Notes under the pieces: generated by a model
What the model was told of the DNA's origin: nothing
The model's database searches: none
What the model saw: the letters and a program-made list of their open reading frames with translations, nothing else
In this document: positions 41,194 to 49,372 of the stretch, in pieces
Layout: every line of letters starts with the position of its first letter
How positions within the stretch are numbered: the first letter of the stretch is position 1
Assembly: GCA_004558185.1 (NCBI GenBank)
Contig: SFDP01000001.1
Coordinates: 1 to 64,000 of the forward strand
Length of the DNA: 64,000 nt
Direction of reading: 5' to 3'
Source of the DNA: Lachnospiraceae bacterium
GTDB lineage: Bacteria; Bacillota; Clostridia; Lachnospirales; Lachnospiraceae
Translations under genes and position numbers: made by a program

Positions 41194-43005
41194 TTATATA
41201 ATAAATTTTTGTACCTCTGCATCCTGCTTGTTGCTCAGTTCGACTAAAGCCTCCGTATCCTTTAAGCATTCCCGAATAGATTCTGCTACAAGCTGCATTC
41301 CTGCACTTGTCTCCTGAGAAGAAGCCGAGCTTTCTCTTACGATATTGCTCAAATTATTTATTGAATCAAAAACTACAGTCTTCAGTTCATCCAAAACCAT
41401 AGTCTGCTTCTCAATCGACTTAGCAACTTCATCTACCGTTGTGATCTCATTGTACAGGCTTTGGAAGGATTTCTGCGTTTCCTCCAACTGCTGCTTCTGC
41501 TCTTTTACATTAACAGAAACTTCCTGCATCTTAGCCGCTGAGATCTCCGCATTGGAGGTAAGCTCCTTGACGATCACTTCAATCTCAGTTGCACTGGAAG
41601 ACGACTCTTCTGCCAGCTTTCTGATCTCCTCTGCCACAACGGCAAATCCTCTTCCCGCTTCTCCTGCCCGGGCAGATTCAATGCTTGCATTTAATGACAG
41701 AAGATTGGTCTGAGAGGTGATACTTTTAATGATTTCCACCATCTTCGTAATCTGTGCAGAGGATTCATTCGTCTGCTCAACCTGTTCGGATACGACCTGC
41801 ATCGCATCATTGGTGGTTTCTGTAATTCCGTGCAGTCTCTTAATACTTTCCCAGGCTCCCTTCGAATGCTCAATCATAATATCTGCTGTGCTTCCCAGTC
41901 TATGTACTTCATCCTTTTCCACGTCTACGACATCACCCAGGGCATGAACCTTTTGTGCAACGGTCTCCGTTTCGTATGCCAGTCCCTCTGCCCCTTTTGC
42001 AATTTCATCAATTGCTCTGTTGGTAGTATGGATATTTCCTGTAATCTTATCAAAATTATCTCTGAACTCAGTGCTGCTGTGCTTTAAATCCTGACTGCAA
42101 TGGCTGATTCCTCCGATGATTTCCGTCAAATAGCTCTGTACCTGCTCCAATGAGGCAGCAATACTCCCTACCTCATCACTACGTTTGACCAGTTTTCCAT
42201 CCAGCTTGAAAACAAGATTGCCCTGTGCCAGCTTTTGCAGCTTCTCTTCTACCTCTCTGATTCCCTTCGTAACCCAATATCCCAGCAGAACGGATACAAG
42301 CAGGGATATCAGAAGTACCACAACAATAAGGATGACATAAGTGGATATCCTTTGTAAAAAAACCTGCTGGATTTCCTGATCCCTTATCTGGATCTCTTCT
42401 GTCATATCATCCACATAATTTCCGGTCGTTACGATCCACCCCCAGGGTTCAAAGCCTTCCGAATAGCTTACCTTTGGTGCTACCGTTACTCCATCAGCCT
42501 TAGTAAAGTAGAACTCATTATAACCGCCACCATCGGCTGCTGACTTTACAATGTTCTGTATAATTTTGACTCCATTCTGATCCGTAAGCTCATAGCGGTT
42601 ATTTCCCTCCTGTTCAGGAAGGATAGGATGCATAATCAGCGTATAGTCAGTGCCATCGATCCAGATATACCCGGTTCCATCGTCTCGGTATCGCATCATG
42701 CGGATATCTTCCTTCGCCCGCTCCCTGGCCTCCTGTTCTGTCATTTCCCCTTTCTGACTAAGCTCATAATAGCCCTGAAGAATGGCGATACAGGTCTGTA
42801 CCTGTGATTTGATTTCCCTGTTATACCCCTGATTCATCGTTTCCTTATAGGTTTCAAGATGTGCTGATAAGGATTCCTCCAGATATCTGATCCCCAAAGT
42901 TCCCAGGCAAATCGATGTACCGGCCGCAAGAAGGAAAATAACCAAAATCAAAATAGTAGTCAGACTTTTTAATCTTATTTTTTTCTTATCTTTTGTTCCC
43001 TGCAT
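41194..43005 (-). CDS. methyl-accepting chemotaxis protein with Cache sensor
   Basis: Chemoreceptor of 603 residues. TM1 (about 13-36), an extracytoplasmic single Cache domain (about 40-205, with DDGTGYIWIDG and SYSEGFEPWGWIVTTGNYVDDM), TM2 (about 225-246), HAMP, and a cytoplasmic signalling helix with SQTNLLSLNASIESARAGEAG and GFAVVAEEIRKLAEES. There is no C-terminal CheR-tethering pentapeptide. Cache domains of this type bind small organic acids or amino acids; ligand unknown. AGGAGG precedes ATG 43005. Confidence 0.93.
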   Translation of the reverse strand: MQGTKDKKKIRLKSLTTILILVIFLLAAGTSICLGTLGIRYLEESLSAHLETYKETMNQGYNREIKSQVQTCIAILQGYYELSQKGEMTEQEARERAKEDIRMMRYRDDGTGYIWIDGTDYTLIMHPILPEQEGNNRYELTDQNGVKIIQNIVKSAADGGGYNEFYFTKADGVTVAPKVSYSEGFEPWGWIVTTGNYVDDMTEEIQIRDQEIQQVFLQRISTYVILIVVVLLISLLVSVLLGYWVTKGIREVEEKLQKLAQGNLVFKLDGKLVKRSDEVGSIAASLEQVQSYLTEIIGGISHCSQDLKHSSTEFRDNFDKITGNIHTTNRAIDEIAKGAEGLAYETETVAQKVHALGDVVDVEKDEVHRLGSTADIMIEHSKGAWESIKRLHGITETTNDAMQVVSEQVEQTNESSAQITKMVEIIKSITSQTNLLSLNASIESARAGEAGRGFAVVAEEIRKLAEESSSSATEIEVIVKELTSNAEISAAKMQEVSVNVKEQKQQLEETQKSFQSLYNEITTVDEVAKSIEKQTMVLDELKTVVFDSINNLSNIVRESSASSQETSAGMQLVAESIRECLKDTEALVELSNKQDAEVQKFII

Positions 43006-43155
43006 CGTGACCTCCTATGAATTTTTTATTTATTGTAACATATTTAATAAATATTTAATATAACTTTACTGTATTTTTCATCGAATATCCTAATTTAGAC
43101 TAATATTGATAAAGGCTTAAACAAACATAAAAAGGACCATCCTATGTTTTTAGAC

Positions 43156-43186
43156 AAAAAAATAAACCGACCCACGGTCGATTTAT
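43156..43186 (-). terminator. terminator without an assigned gene
   Basis: On the minus strand ATAAATCGACC and GGTCGGTTTAT form an 11-base stem (one G-U pair) with a three-base loop, followed by seven Ts. It lies 170 bases downstream of the tRNA-Trp terminator and 150 bases upstream of the chemoreceptor start. Confidence 0.8.
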
Positions 43187-43226
43187 CAATAGTAAGTACT
43201 TGCACAGGAATCTCCTTTCCTGTGTA
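43156..43226 (-). ncRNA. candidate small RNA or leader attenuator
   Basis: Two hairpins in a row on the minus strand: CACAGGAA/TTCCTGTG with an AGGAGA loop (43224-43203), and the terminator at 43186-43156. The first loop shows a ribosome-site-like AGGAG. No known riboswitch motif was recognised and no clear promoter was found. Confidence 0.3.
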
Positions 43227-43281
43227 TTTTTAATATTCGAGCTTATATCCGATCCCTCTTTTATTTACCTCTTGATTACCC

Positions 43282-43330
43282 AGTAGTAACTATTCAGAAT
43301 CTCATACCCAAAATCGCTGTTACACCAAAT
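43282..43330. repeat. dispersed intergenic repeat, copy C
   Basis: AGTAACTATTCAGAATCTCATACCCAAAATCGCTGTTAC: the same blocks as copy B with several changes. Confidence 0.5.
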
Positions 43331-43360
43331 AAAAAAATCCTTGATTTCACAAGGATTTTT
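43331..43360. terminator. terminator of tRNA-Trp
   Basis: AAATCCTTG and CAAGGATTT form a nine-base stem flanked by A and T runs, so it can act in both directions; on the minus strand seven Ts follow. Confidence 0.85.
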
Positions 43361-43362
43361 AG

Positions 43363-43433
43363 CAGGGGAAGAGGGATTCGAACCCCCGTGAACAGTTTTG
43401 GAGACTGTCATCCTGCCGCTGGATGATTCCCCT
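43363..43433 (-). tRNA. tRNA-Trp (CCA)
   Basis: A 71-base cloverleaf on the minus strand starting AGGGGAATCATCCAGCGGC. The stem ACAGT/ACTGT encloses CTCCAAA, so the anticodon is CCA. T-arm GGTTCGAATCC; discriminator G; CCA end not encoded. Confidence 0.93.
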
Positions 43434-43466
43434 ATTTTGTCTGGTGCTTACGCATCAACGAAGTTG

Positions 43467-43495
43467 ATTATACCATAGCTGTGATAGATACGCAA
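43467..43495 (-). promoter_or_regulatory. sigma-A promoter of tRNA-Trp
   Basis: On the minus strand TTGCGT (43495-43490), 17 bases, TATAAT (43472-43467). Starts about 30 bases before the tRNA. Confidence 0.8.
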
Positions 43496-43533
43496 GCACT
43501 TTTTCAAAGTATCAGGAGCTGTCAGGATATCGT

Positions 43534-44901
43534 CTAAATTAATTCCATGGCATCCCTTACAGAAGCCACGAAGATCAGCTTAATTCCTCTGACATCCCTT
43601 AAGCTGTCACGACAGGCCTCAGGAACGACACAGATCGTGAAGCCCAGCTTCTTTGCCTCCTGCACTCTTACGGCTGCCTGGGAAACTGCCCTTACCTCTC
43701 CGCTTAAGCCTACCTCTCCAAAGACCATCATCTTATCCTCCAAAGGGCGGTTCTTATAGCTGGAAACCAGTGCCATAACGATACCCAAATCCAATGCCGG
43801 TTCCTGAATCCTCATCCCTCCTGCAATATTGACATAAGCATCAGAGGAGGCAATCTGCAGTCCCACCCTTTTCTCCAGCACCGCCATAAGCAGATTCAGA
43901 CGGTTAAAATCCGTTCCCGTAGCCTGTCTTCTGGGAATTCCGAAATTACTATGGCAAACCAATGCCTGAATCTCAATTAAAACCGGGCGGGTTCCCTCCA
44001 TGGAACAGGCCACAACAGAGCCACTGGCTCCCTGAGGCTTTCCATTCAGCATGAATTCAGAGGGATTCTTTACCTCCACCAGTCCTTCCTGGCGCATTTC
44101 AAAAACACCGATTTCATTGGTTGAACCGAAGCGATTTTTCACCCCTCGTAAAATTCGATAGGAGGCGTGTCTGTCCCCTTCAAAATACAGTACCGTATCC
44201 ACCATATGCTCCAGGACTCTCGGCCCGGCCACGGTTCCTTCCTTTGTCACATGACCCACGATAAAAACGGAGGTTGCACTTCCCTTGGCTAGCTGTAAGA
44301 GCACCCCTGTGGACTCCCTCACCTGGGAAACGCTTCCCGGAGCTGCCCCTACACCTTCGTTATACATGGTCTGTATGGAGTCGATAATGACCACCTGAGG
44401 CAGTATCCTTCTGATGGTTTCCTCAATAATATCCAGATTGGTTTCACAAAGCAGAAGCAAGTCATCACTAAACTCTCCCATCCGCATAGCACGCAGCTTG
44501 ATCTGCTTTAACGATTCCTCACCGGAAATATAAAGTACCCTTCTTCCCTGTCCTGCCAGCTTCTGGCAGACCTGCAAAAGCAGGGTAGACTTACCGATTC
44601 CCGGATCTCCCCCTACCAGAATAAGAGAGCCGGGAATAATTCCTCCTCCAAGAACCCTGTCCAGTTCCCGTATCCCTGTTTCCATCCTGTCTTCCTTCAC
44701 CAGGGAAACCTGAGACAGAGAGGAGGGCTCCTTCCTCTCCACTCTTATTTTGCTGCTTCCTGCCTTACCGGAAGAGGAAACCACTGTTTCCTCAACCATC
44801 GTGTTCCAGGCCTTGCAGCCGGGACACTGTCCCAGCCATTTGGCCGACTCAAAACCACATTCCTGGCAGAAAAAAACCGTACCTTTTTTTGCTTTTGCCA
44901 T
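43534..44901 (-). CDS. radA: DNA repair protein RadA
   Basis: RecA-like helicase that helps branch migration in recombination repair; 455 residues. N-terminal zinc finger CQECG..CPGC, Walker A GGDPGIGKST, the RadA motif KNRFGS, and a C-terminal Lon-protease-like domain (inactive in this family, with MRIQEPALDLGI and GEVGLSGEVRAV). Downstream of clpC, a common arrangement in clostridia, with the 135-residue protein in between. Confidence 0.97.
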   Translation of the reverse strand: MAKAKKGTVFFCQECGFESAKWLGQCPGCKAWNTMVEETVVSSSGKAGSSKIRVERKEPSSLSQVSLVKEDRMETGIRELDRVLGGGIIPGSLILVGGDPGIGKSTLLLQVCQKLAGQGRRVLYISGEESLKQIKLRAMRMGEFSDDLLLLCETNLDIIEETIRRILPQVVIIDSIQTMYNEGVGAAPGSVSQVRESTGVLLQLAKGSATSVFIVGHVTKEGTVAGPRVLEHMVDTVLYFEGDRHASYRILRGVKNRFGSTNEIGVFEMRQEGLVEVKNPSEFMLNGKPQGASGSVVACSMEGTRPVLIEIQALVCHSNFGIPRRQATGTDFNRLNLLMAVLEKRVGLQIASSDAYVNIAGGMRIQEPALDLGIVMALVSSYKNRPLEDKMMVFGEVGLSGEVRAVSQAAVRVQEAKKLGFTICVVPEACRDSLRDVRGIKLIFVASVRDAMELI

Positions 44902-44943
44902 CCTTCCTCCATTTCGGAATATATATGCCTGCCCTGAACTGTT

Positions 44944-45351
44944 TTAAGCCCTGTGAATCTCTACCGTAACTGCATTTCCTTCAGATGGCTCTACGTTCAC
45001 ATTCAGCTTTCCTCCCAAATGGGTTTCCATAATTCCCATGGACTCTCCCTGAACAATGACCTCATAAGCAGTCTGTTCTGCCAACCCCAGAATAATCTGT
45101 GCATCCTCATCCGCTTCTACCTGAAAGGTAACTCCCTCTTCTGTTTCCCGAAAATGCTTTACGCTTGTTCCGGGTACCGATTCATATAAAAACATTCCGT
45201 TTTTTTCCAGCTTGGTCATGGTTTTGTAGGTTTTCACCTTAAGCAGGTCTCCCTGATAGGAAAAGTCTTCTGCCTTCGCCTTCTCCTCGAGCTTATGGTT
45301 TCCAAAGCTCAGGGTCTGATCCTGCTCAATTCGTATAATCTCTGCTGACAT
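44944..45351 (-). CDS. uncharacterised 135-residue protein
   Basis: Soluble, acidic, beta-rich protein (SAEIIRIEQDQTLSFGNHKL; DFSYQGDLLKVKTYKTMTKL; VTFQVEADEDAQIILGLAEQ; GGKLNVNVEPSEGNAVTVEI). It has no cysteines and no membrane span. Similar short proteins in this bacterial family carry the label 'endosialidase', which I regard as unsupported. GGAGG lies nine bases before the ATG at 45351; the longer frame to 45402 overlaps the clpC stop. It is in line with clpC and radA. Confidence 0.7.
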   Translation of the reverse strand: MSAEIIRIEQDQTLSFGNHKLEEKAKAEDFSYQGDLLKVKTYKTMTKLEKNGMFLYESVPGTSVKHFRETEEGVTFQVEADEDAQIILGLAEQTAYEVIVQGESMGIMETHLGGKLNVNVEPSEGNAVTVEIHRA

Positions 45352-45401
45352 TTCTTTTGTCCTCCACTCTTCTCTCTGATTTGTACTCAACCCCTCATCC
45401 A

Positions 45402-47849
45402 TCAGGATTTATTTTTCACCTTAAACTGTATCTTCTTTTCCTTCAGCCCTACGGTCACCTCATCACCGGCCTGGATATGACCGGCTAAAATCTCCTCTGC
45501 CAGAGGATCCTCCACTGCAGTCAATACACCTCTTTTTAAGGGGCGTGCTCCCATTTTGGCGTCTGCATGGCAGTCCACGATATATTGCTTTACTGCCGGT
45601 GTCACAGTAAGGCGGATATCCATCTGCTTTTTACAGCGATTGCTCAAATCGGTTAAAATAAGGCTGACGATCTGTTTCATTTCCTCTTTTGTCAACGGGT
45701 GGAATACCATAATTTCATCAATCCGGTTAAGGAACTCCGGCTTAAACAGCTTTTTCACTTCTTCCATCACGTTGTCTTTCATTCTCTGGTAGTCTTTATT
45801 CTGATCTCCACCGCTGCTGAAGCCCAGACTCTTAGGCTCCACAATACGATTGGCTCCTGCATTGGAGGTCATGATCAGAATGGTGTTTTTAAAGCTCACC
45901 TTTCTGCCCTTGGAATCCGTAATATGACCGTCATCCAATACCTGCAAAAGAACATTGAACACATCGGGATGTGCCTTTTCAATTTCATCGAACAGAACCA
46001 CTGAATAGGGATTTTGTCTTACCTTTTCCGAAAGCTGTCCTCCCTCATCAAAACCCACATAGCCGGGAGGAGAGCCGATCATCTTAGATACCGAGTGACT
46101 CTCCATATATTCCGACATATCTACCCGGATAAGTGCGTCCTCTGATCCAAACATAGCTTCTGCCAATGCTTTGCTCAGCTCTGTTTTTCCCACGCCGGTA
46201 GGCCCCAGAAACAGAAAGGAACCAATGGGCTTTTTAGGATCCTGAAGTCCTACTCTGCCCCGGCGCATGGCCTTAGCTACTGCGGTAACTGCCTCCATCT
46301 GACCAATAACTCTCTGATGAAGAATGCTTTCCAGCTTCAGCAGCCTCTCGCTTTCTTTTTCAGCCAGTTTTTTTACCGGTATTTTGGTCCAACTGGAGAC
46401 TACCTCTGCAATATTCTCCTCTGTAACCACACCGGGGTGAGCTGCTTCTCTTCGAGCCAGTGCCTTCTGCTGTCTGTCCAGCTTTTCCCTGAGCTTTACC
46501 TGCTGACGCTTACAGGCTCCGGCCCGGGCATAGTCCTGAGCCTTAATCTGCTCCTCAATCTGCTCTCCCAAGGTCTGAATCTCTTCCTCCAGCTTGCGGA
46601 TACTCTCCGGCTTAGCTGCCTGACCAAGGCTTAAAGCTGCTGACGCCTCATCAAGTAAATCAATGGCCTTATCCGGCAAATTACGGTCATTAATATAGCG
46701 TTCGGAAAGCTGTACTGCAGCCAGGACAGCCTCATGACTGATCGCCACATGATGATGCTTCTCGTACTGTCCCTTAATTCCCTCCAAAATCGCTACCGCT
46801 TCTTCGGCAGTAGGCTCCTCCACCGTAACCGGCTGAAAACGTCTTTCTAAAGCTGCATCTTTCTCAATGTATCGCCGGTACTCCCCTATAGTGGTCGCTC
46901 CAATCATCTGCAGCTCCCCTCTGGCAAGAGCCGGCTTTAAAATATTCGATGCATCGATGGCTCCCTCAGCTCCTCCGGCACCAATCAGGGTGTGTATCTC
47001 ATCCATAAACAGAAGGACATTTCCCTCTTCCCTGACTTCCCGCATCAGCCTCTTAATGCGTTCTTCAAATTCACCCCTGTATTTGCTTCCTGCCACCATA
47101 CCGGATAAGTCCAGGGTCAGAAGTCTTTTATTTTTCATGGAAGGCGGTACATTCCCTTCCACGATTCTCTGTGCAAGGCCTTCGGCAATAGCAGTTTTTC
47201 CTACTCCCGGTTCGCCTACCAGACAGGGGTTATTTTTGGTTCTCCTGCTGAGAATCTGAATCACTCGCTGAATCTGACTTTCTCTGCCGACAACCTTATC
47301 CAGTCCTCCCTCTCTGGCAAGAGCCGTTAAGTCCCTGCTATACTGCTCCAGTGCAGAATTTTCCTTCCTCTTAGTGCTTCTTTTTGCCAAATCCTCCTTA
47401 TACAGGCTTCCTTCCTCACCTATGGCCACCAGTAAATCCACATATAGCTTCTGGGGCTGAAATCCCAATGTATTCAGCAGACGGAAGGCCACATTGTCTC
47501 CCTCTTTAATAATTCCCATCAGGATATGTTCGGTTCCCGTCAAGGCAGAATGAAATCTGGCTGCCAGTGCATGGCTTTCCTCCAATACAGCCAGTGCACG
47601 GGGAGAATATCCGTTTTTTTCTTTCGTCAAAAGATCCGTTTCAGGGGCAATCAAATCCTGAATCACTTCCAGGACTTCCTTGGGATCCACTCCGTTCTCC
47701 AGAAGAACCTGGGCCGCCACTCCGGTACCCTCCTCAGCCAGCCCTACCAGGATATGCTCTGTTCCCACATATGGCTGGTGCAGCTTGCAGGCTGCTTTTT
47801 GGGCAAGTACCAACGCTGTTTTAGCCTTATCTGTAAACTGTCCCTGCAT
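45402..47849 (-). CDS. clpC: ATP-dependent chaperone ClpC
   Basis: Hsp100 unfoldase of 815 residues that feeds substrates to ClpP. N-terminal Clp_N repeats (1-145), AAA+ module 1 (Walker A GEPGVGKTAIAEGLA, Walker B LLFMDEIHTLIGAGG), a middle domain with an UVR-type stretch, AAA+ module 2 (GPTGVGKTELSKALAE, VVLFDEIEKAHPDVF) and D2-small domain. The usual companions ctsR, mcsA and mcsB are not upstream; a GntR-type gene is instead. AGGAGG precedes the ATG. Confidence 0.97.
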   Translation of the reverse strand: MQGQFTDKAKTALVLAQKAACKLHQPYVGTEHILVGLAEEGTGVAAQVLLENGVDPKEVLEVIQDLIAPETDLLTKEKNGYSPRALAVLEESHALAARFHSALTGTEHILMGIIKEGDNVAFRLLNTLGFQPQKLYVDLLVAIGEEGSLYKEDLAKRSTKRKENSALEQYSRDLTALAREGGLDKVVGRESQIQRVIQILSRRTKNNPCLVGEPGVGKTAIAEGLAQRIVEGNVPPSMKNKRLLTLDLSGMVAGSKYRGEFEERIKRLMREVREEGNVLLFMDEIHTLIGAGGAEGAIDASNILKPALARGELQMIGATTIGEYRRYIEKDAALERRFQPVTVEEPTAEEAVAILEGIKGQYEKHHHVAISHEAVLAAVQLSERYINDRNLPDKAIDLLDEASAALSLGQAAKPESIRKLEEEIQTLGEQIEEQIKAQDYARAGACKRQQVKLREKLDRQQKALARREAAHPGVVTEENIAEVVSSWTKIPVKKLAEKESERLLKLESILHQRVIGQMEAVTAVAKAMRRGRVGLQDPKKPIGSFLFLGPTGVGKTELSKALAEAMFGSEDALIRVDMSEYMESHSVSKMIGSPPGYVGFDEGGQLSEKVRQNPYSVVLFDEIEKAHPDVFNVLLQVLDDGHITDSKGRKVSFKNTILIMTSNAGANRIVEPKSLGFSSGGDQNKDYQRMKDNVMEEVKKLFKPEFLNRIDEIMVFHPLTKEEMKQIVSLILTDLSNRCKKQMDIRLTVTPAVKQYIVDCHADAKMGARPLKRGVLTAVEDPLAEEILAGHIQAGDEVTVGLKEKKIQFKVKNKS

Positions 47850-47892
47850 ACTATCCTCCTACTTCCAATGTCCTTTATACTTCGGAAATGCC

Positions 47893-48267
47893 CTACCCAT
47901 TATAGCTGTCATAAATCTCATCCATAAGAGTGTGCATTTCCTCACGGGAAATATTTTTACATCTTCCCTTTGCAATGATCACCTTCATCTCTTCCTTCAT
48001 TTTGGCTTTGGCCTGAATTTTATCGGTGTCCAGAGCAATTACTGCACCATGCCTTCTATCCACCTTTAAAAAGCCTTCCTGACGCAGCACAGAATATGCC
48101 TTATTTACCGTATGCATATTAATTCCGATCTCGTCTGCCAACTGACGCACCGAGGGCAAGGATTGACCCTCCTGAAAATGAGAAGCTGCTATACCAAGAA
48201 TAATCTGGTTTCTCAACTGAATATATAAGGCTTCATCACTGTTAAAATCAATTTCAATGTACATCAT
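47893..48267 (-). CDS. GntR-family regulator (YtrA type)
   Basis: Short regulator of 124 residues: winged-helix domain at about 8-78 (ALYIQLRNQIILGIAAS, GQSLPSVRQLADEIGINMHTVNKAY) and a short helical tail of 45 residues, which is the YtrA layout with no large effector domain. YtrA proteins usually repress ABC-transporter or envelope-stress operons; none is next to it here. GGAGG lies eight bases before the ATG. It precedes clpC by 43 bases and may be cotranscribed. Confidence 0.9.
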   Translation of the reverse strand: MMYIEIDFNSDEALYIQLRNQIILGIAASHFQEGQSLPSVRQLADEIGINMHTVNKAYSVLRQEGFLKVDRRHGAVIALDTDKIQAKAKMKEEMKVIIAKGRCKNISREEMHTLMDEIYDSYNG

Positions 48268-48299
48268 ATTGAATTCCTCCTGTATTCCTGTCTACAAGT

Positions 48300-49337
48300 T
48301 TATAAATCCAAAAATTCAAATTCCATATCATCATCCAACTCCAGAAAATCCTTAGACTGCCATGCCTTGTTTCCCTTTGTCTGGGGGCTTTCCCTTTCTT
48401 CTGTTCTGGAACTCCTGGGCCGGGAGACTGTTCTTGTCTCCTGCTTCTGTTCGCTTCGTTTGCTTAAGCGGGATTTCAGGGGCCTTACCGGAAGCTCATC
48501 CTCTTCCTCGTCATCTTCCTCCTCTTCTTCCTCGTCTTCATCCTCCTCATATTCTTCATAGGAATCATGGAATTTAAACAGTAAGACAGTAACCGCTACA
48601 ACCAGTAAAACCAGAACAACTGCCATGGCAATAATAATAATTTTCATGGTTGAAATCTGTTTGTTTTCCGTCTGAGAGTTTTCCTGTATCTGTGCTACTG
48701 CATTCAACAGCTCAGTCAGGCTCTGGCTGGTTCCATTGATCTGATCAAAGAGATACCAGTCTCCTTCTCCTGCTTCATTCTCCATATATTTCAAATAATA
48801 ATCCTCATTCACCGGTGCTGCTTCCGGCTCCTGATCTATCGCTTCCACAGGTTCTTCCGGCTGAGGCTGTGAAGCTGCCGTTTCCAGCACCTCCAGAAAA
48901 TCTTCCCGGATGAATCCGTTTACCGCTGTACCACCTTCATTAAAGCTGACCTGATACCATAATTTACCTTCTGAATCAGTAGCCTCTCCGGATACCGTCA
49001 CCTGGATGTTACCGGGTGCACTTCCTGCTACATCATAGTTTGTACCTGCTCCTTTTCTGACTCTTACCTGTTCTTTCACTTTTGCAGTCAACACCTGTGA
49101 GGAGTTGACAGAAAGCACTGCACCTTCCTCCTGGTCGGCATTATTTTCCTGACCTCCGGTGTTTTCCTGTGTCGTCACTGTGGTATTCCCACCGCTTCCT
49201 ACAACGGTTTTATTGCCTCCGGAGGCCTCAACCATCAAAGCCGGCTCATGCTTCCAAAGTATTGCAGAAAATACCAGGGCAAGTAAAACTGCTGCCATAC
49301 GAAAGGATTTTATTCTTTTTGTTTCTTGTTTCAACAT
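48300..49337 (-). CDS. SH3-domain membrane protein with acidic cytoplasmic tail
   Basis: Protein of 345 residues: N-terminal signal-anchor (about 13-36), a low-complexity Gly/Asn/Thr stretch, a bacterial SH3 domain (about 82-152, VRVRKGAGTNYDVAGSAPG), a Pro/Glu linker, a membrane span (about 229-252, IIIIAMAVVLVLLVVAVTVLL), then a run of about 25 Asp/Glu residues and a basic Ser/Arg-rich stretch to the C-terminus, which ends in DLEL-type acids. Topology puts the SH3 domain outside and the charged tail inside. Function unknown; SH3 suggests binding to cell-wall peptides. Confidence 0.75.
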   Translation of the reverse strand: MLKQETKRIKSFRMAAVLLALVFSAILWKHEPALMVEASGGNKTVVGSGGNTTVTTQENTGGQENNADQEEGAVLSVNSSQVLTAKVKEQVRVRKGAGTNYDVAGSAPGNIQVTVSGEATDSEGKLWYQVSFNEGGTAVNGFIREDFLEVLETAASQPQPEEPVEAIDQEPEAAPVNEDYYLKYMENEAGEGDWYLFDQINGTSQSLTELLNAVAQIQENSQTENKQISTMKIIIIAMAVVLVLLVVAVTVLLFKFHDSYEEYEEDEDEEEEEEDDEEEDELPVRPLKSRLSKRSEQKQETRTVSRPRSSRTEERESPQTKGNKAWQSKDFLELDDDMEFEFLDL

Positions 49338-49372
49338 ATGCTCTCCTTATCTTTTCTTATGCTCCCTTCTGG

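Larger units (their letters stand above)
43006..43362. other. intergenic region between tRNA-Trp and the chemoreceptor gene
   Basis: About 357 bases without a protein gene that I trust. It holds the tRNA-Trp terminator, a copy of the dispersed repeat, an 8-base inverted repeat (43203-43224), and a strong minus-strand terminator (43156-43186). A GTG-started 36-codon frame through the latter hairpin has a ribosome-like site but no recognisable product. Confidence 0.6.

Noticed and set aside
43090..43226. A GTG-started 36-codon frame after an AAAGGAG site
   Set aside because: It runs straight through a strong terminator and its product is not recognisable, so the structured RNA explanation is better.
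43006..43226. A c-di-GMP riboswitch ahead of the chemoreceptor gene
   Set aside because: Such riboswitches are common there, but I could not find the conserved core of either class.
48367..48561. A plus-strand frame with a long serine run
   Set aside because: It is the reverse reading of the Asp/Glu codons of the SH3 protein tail.
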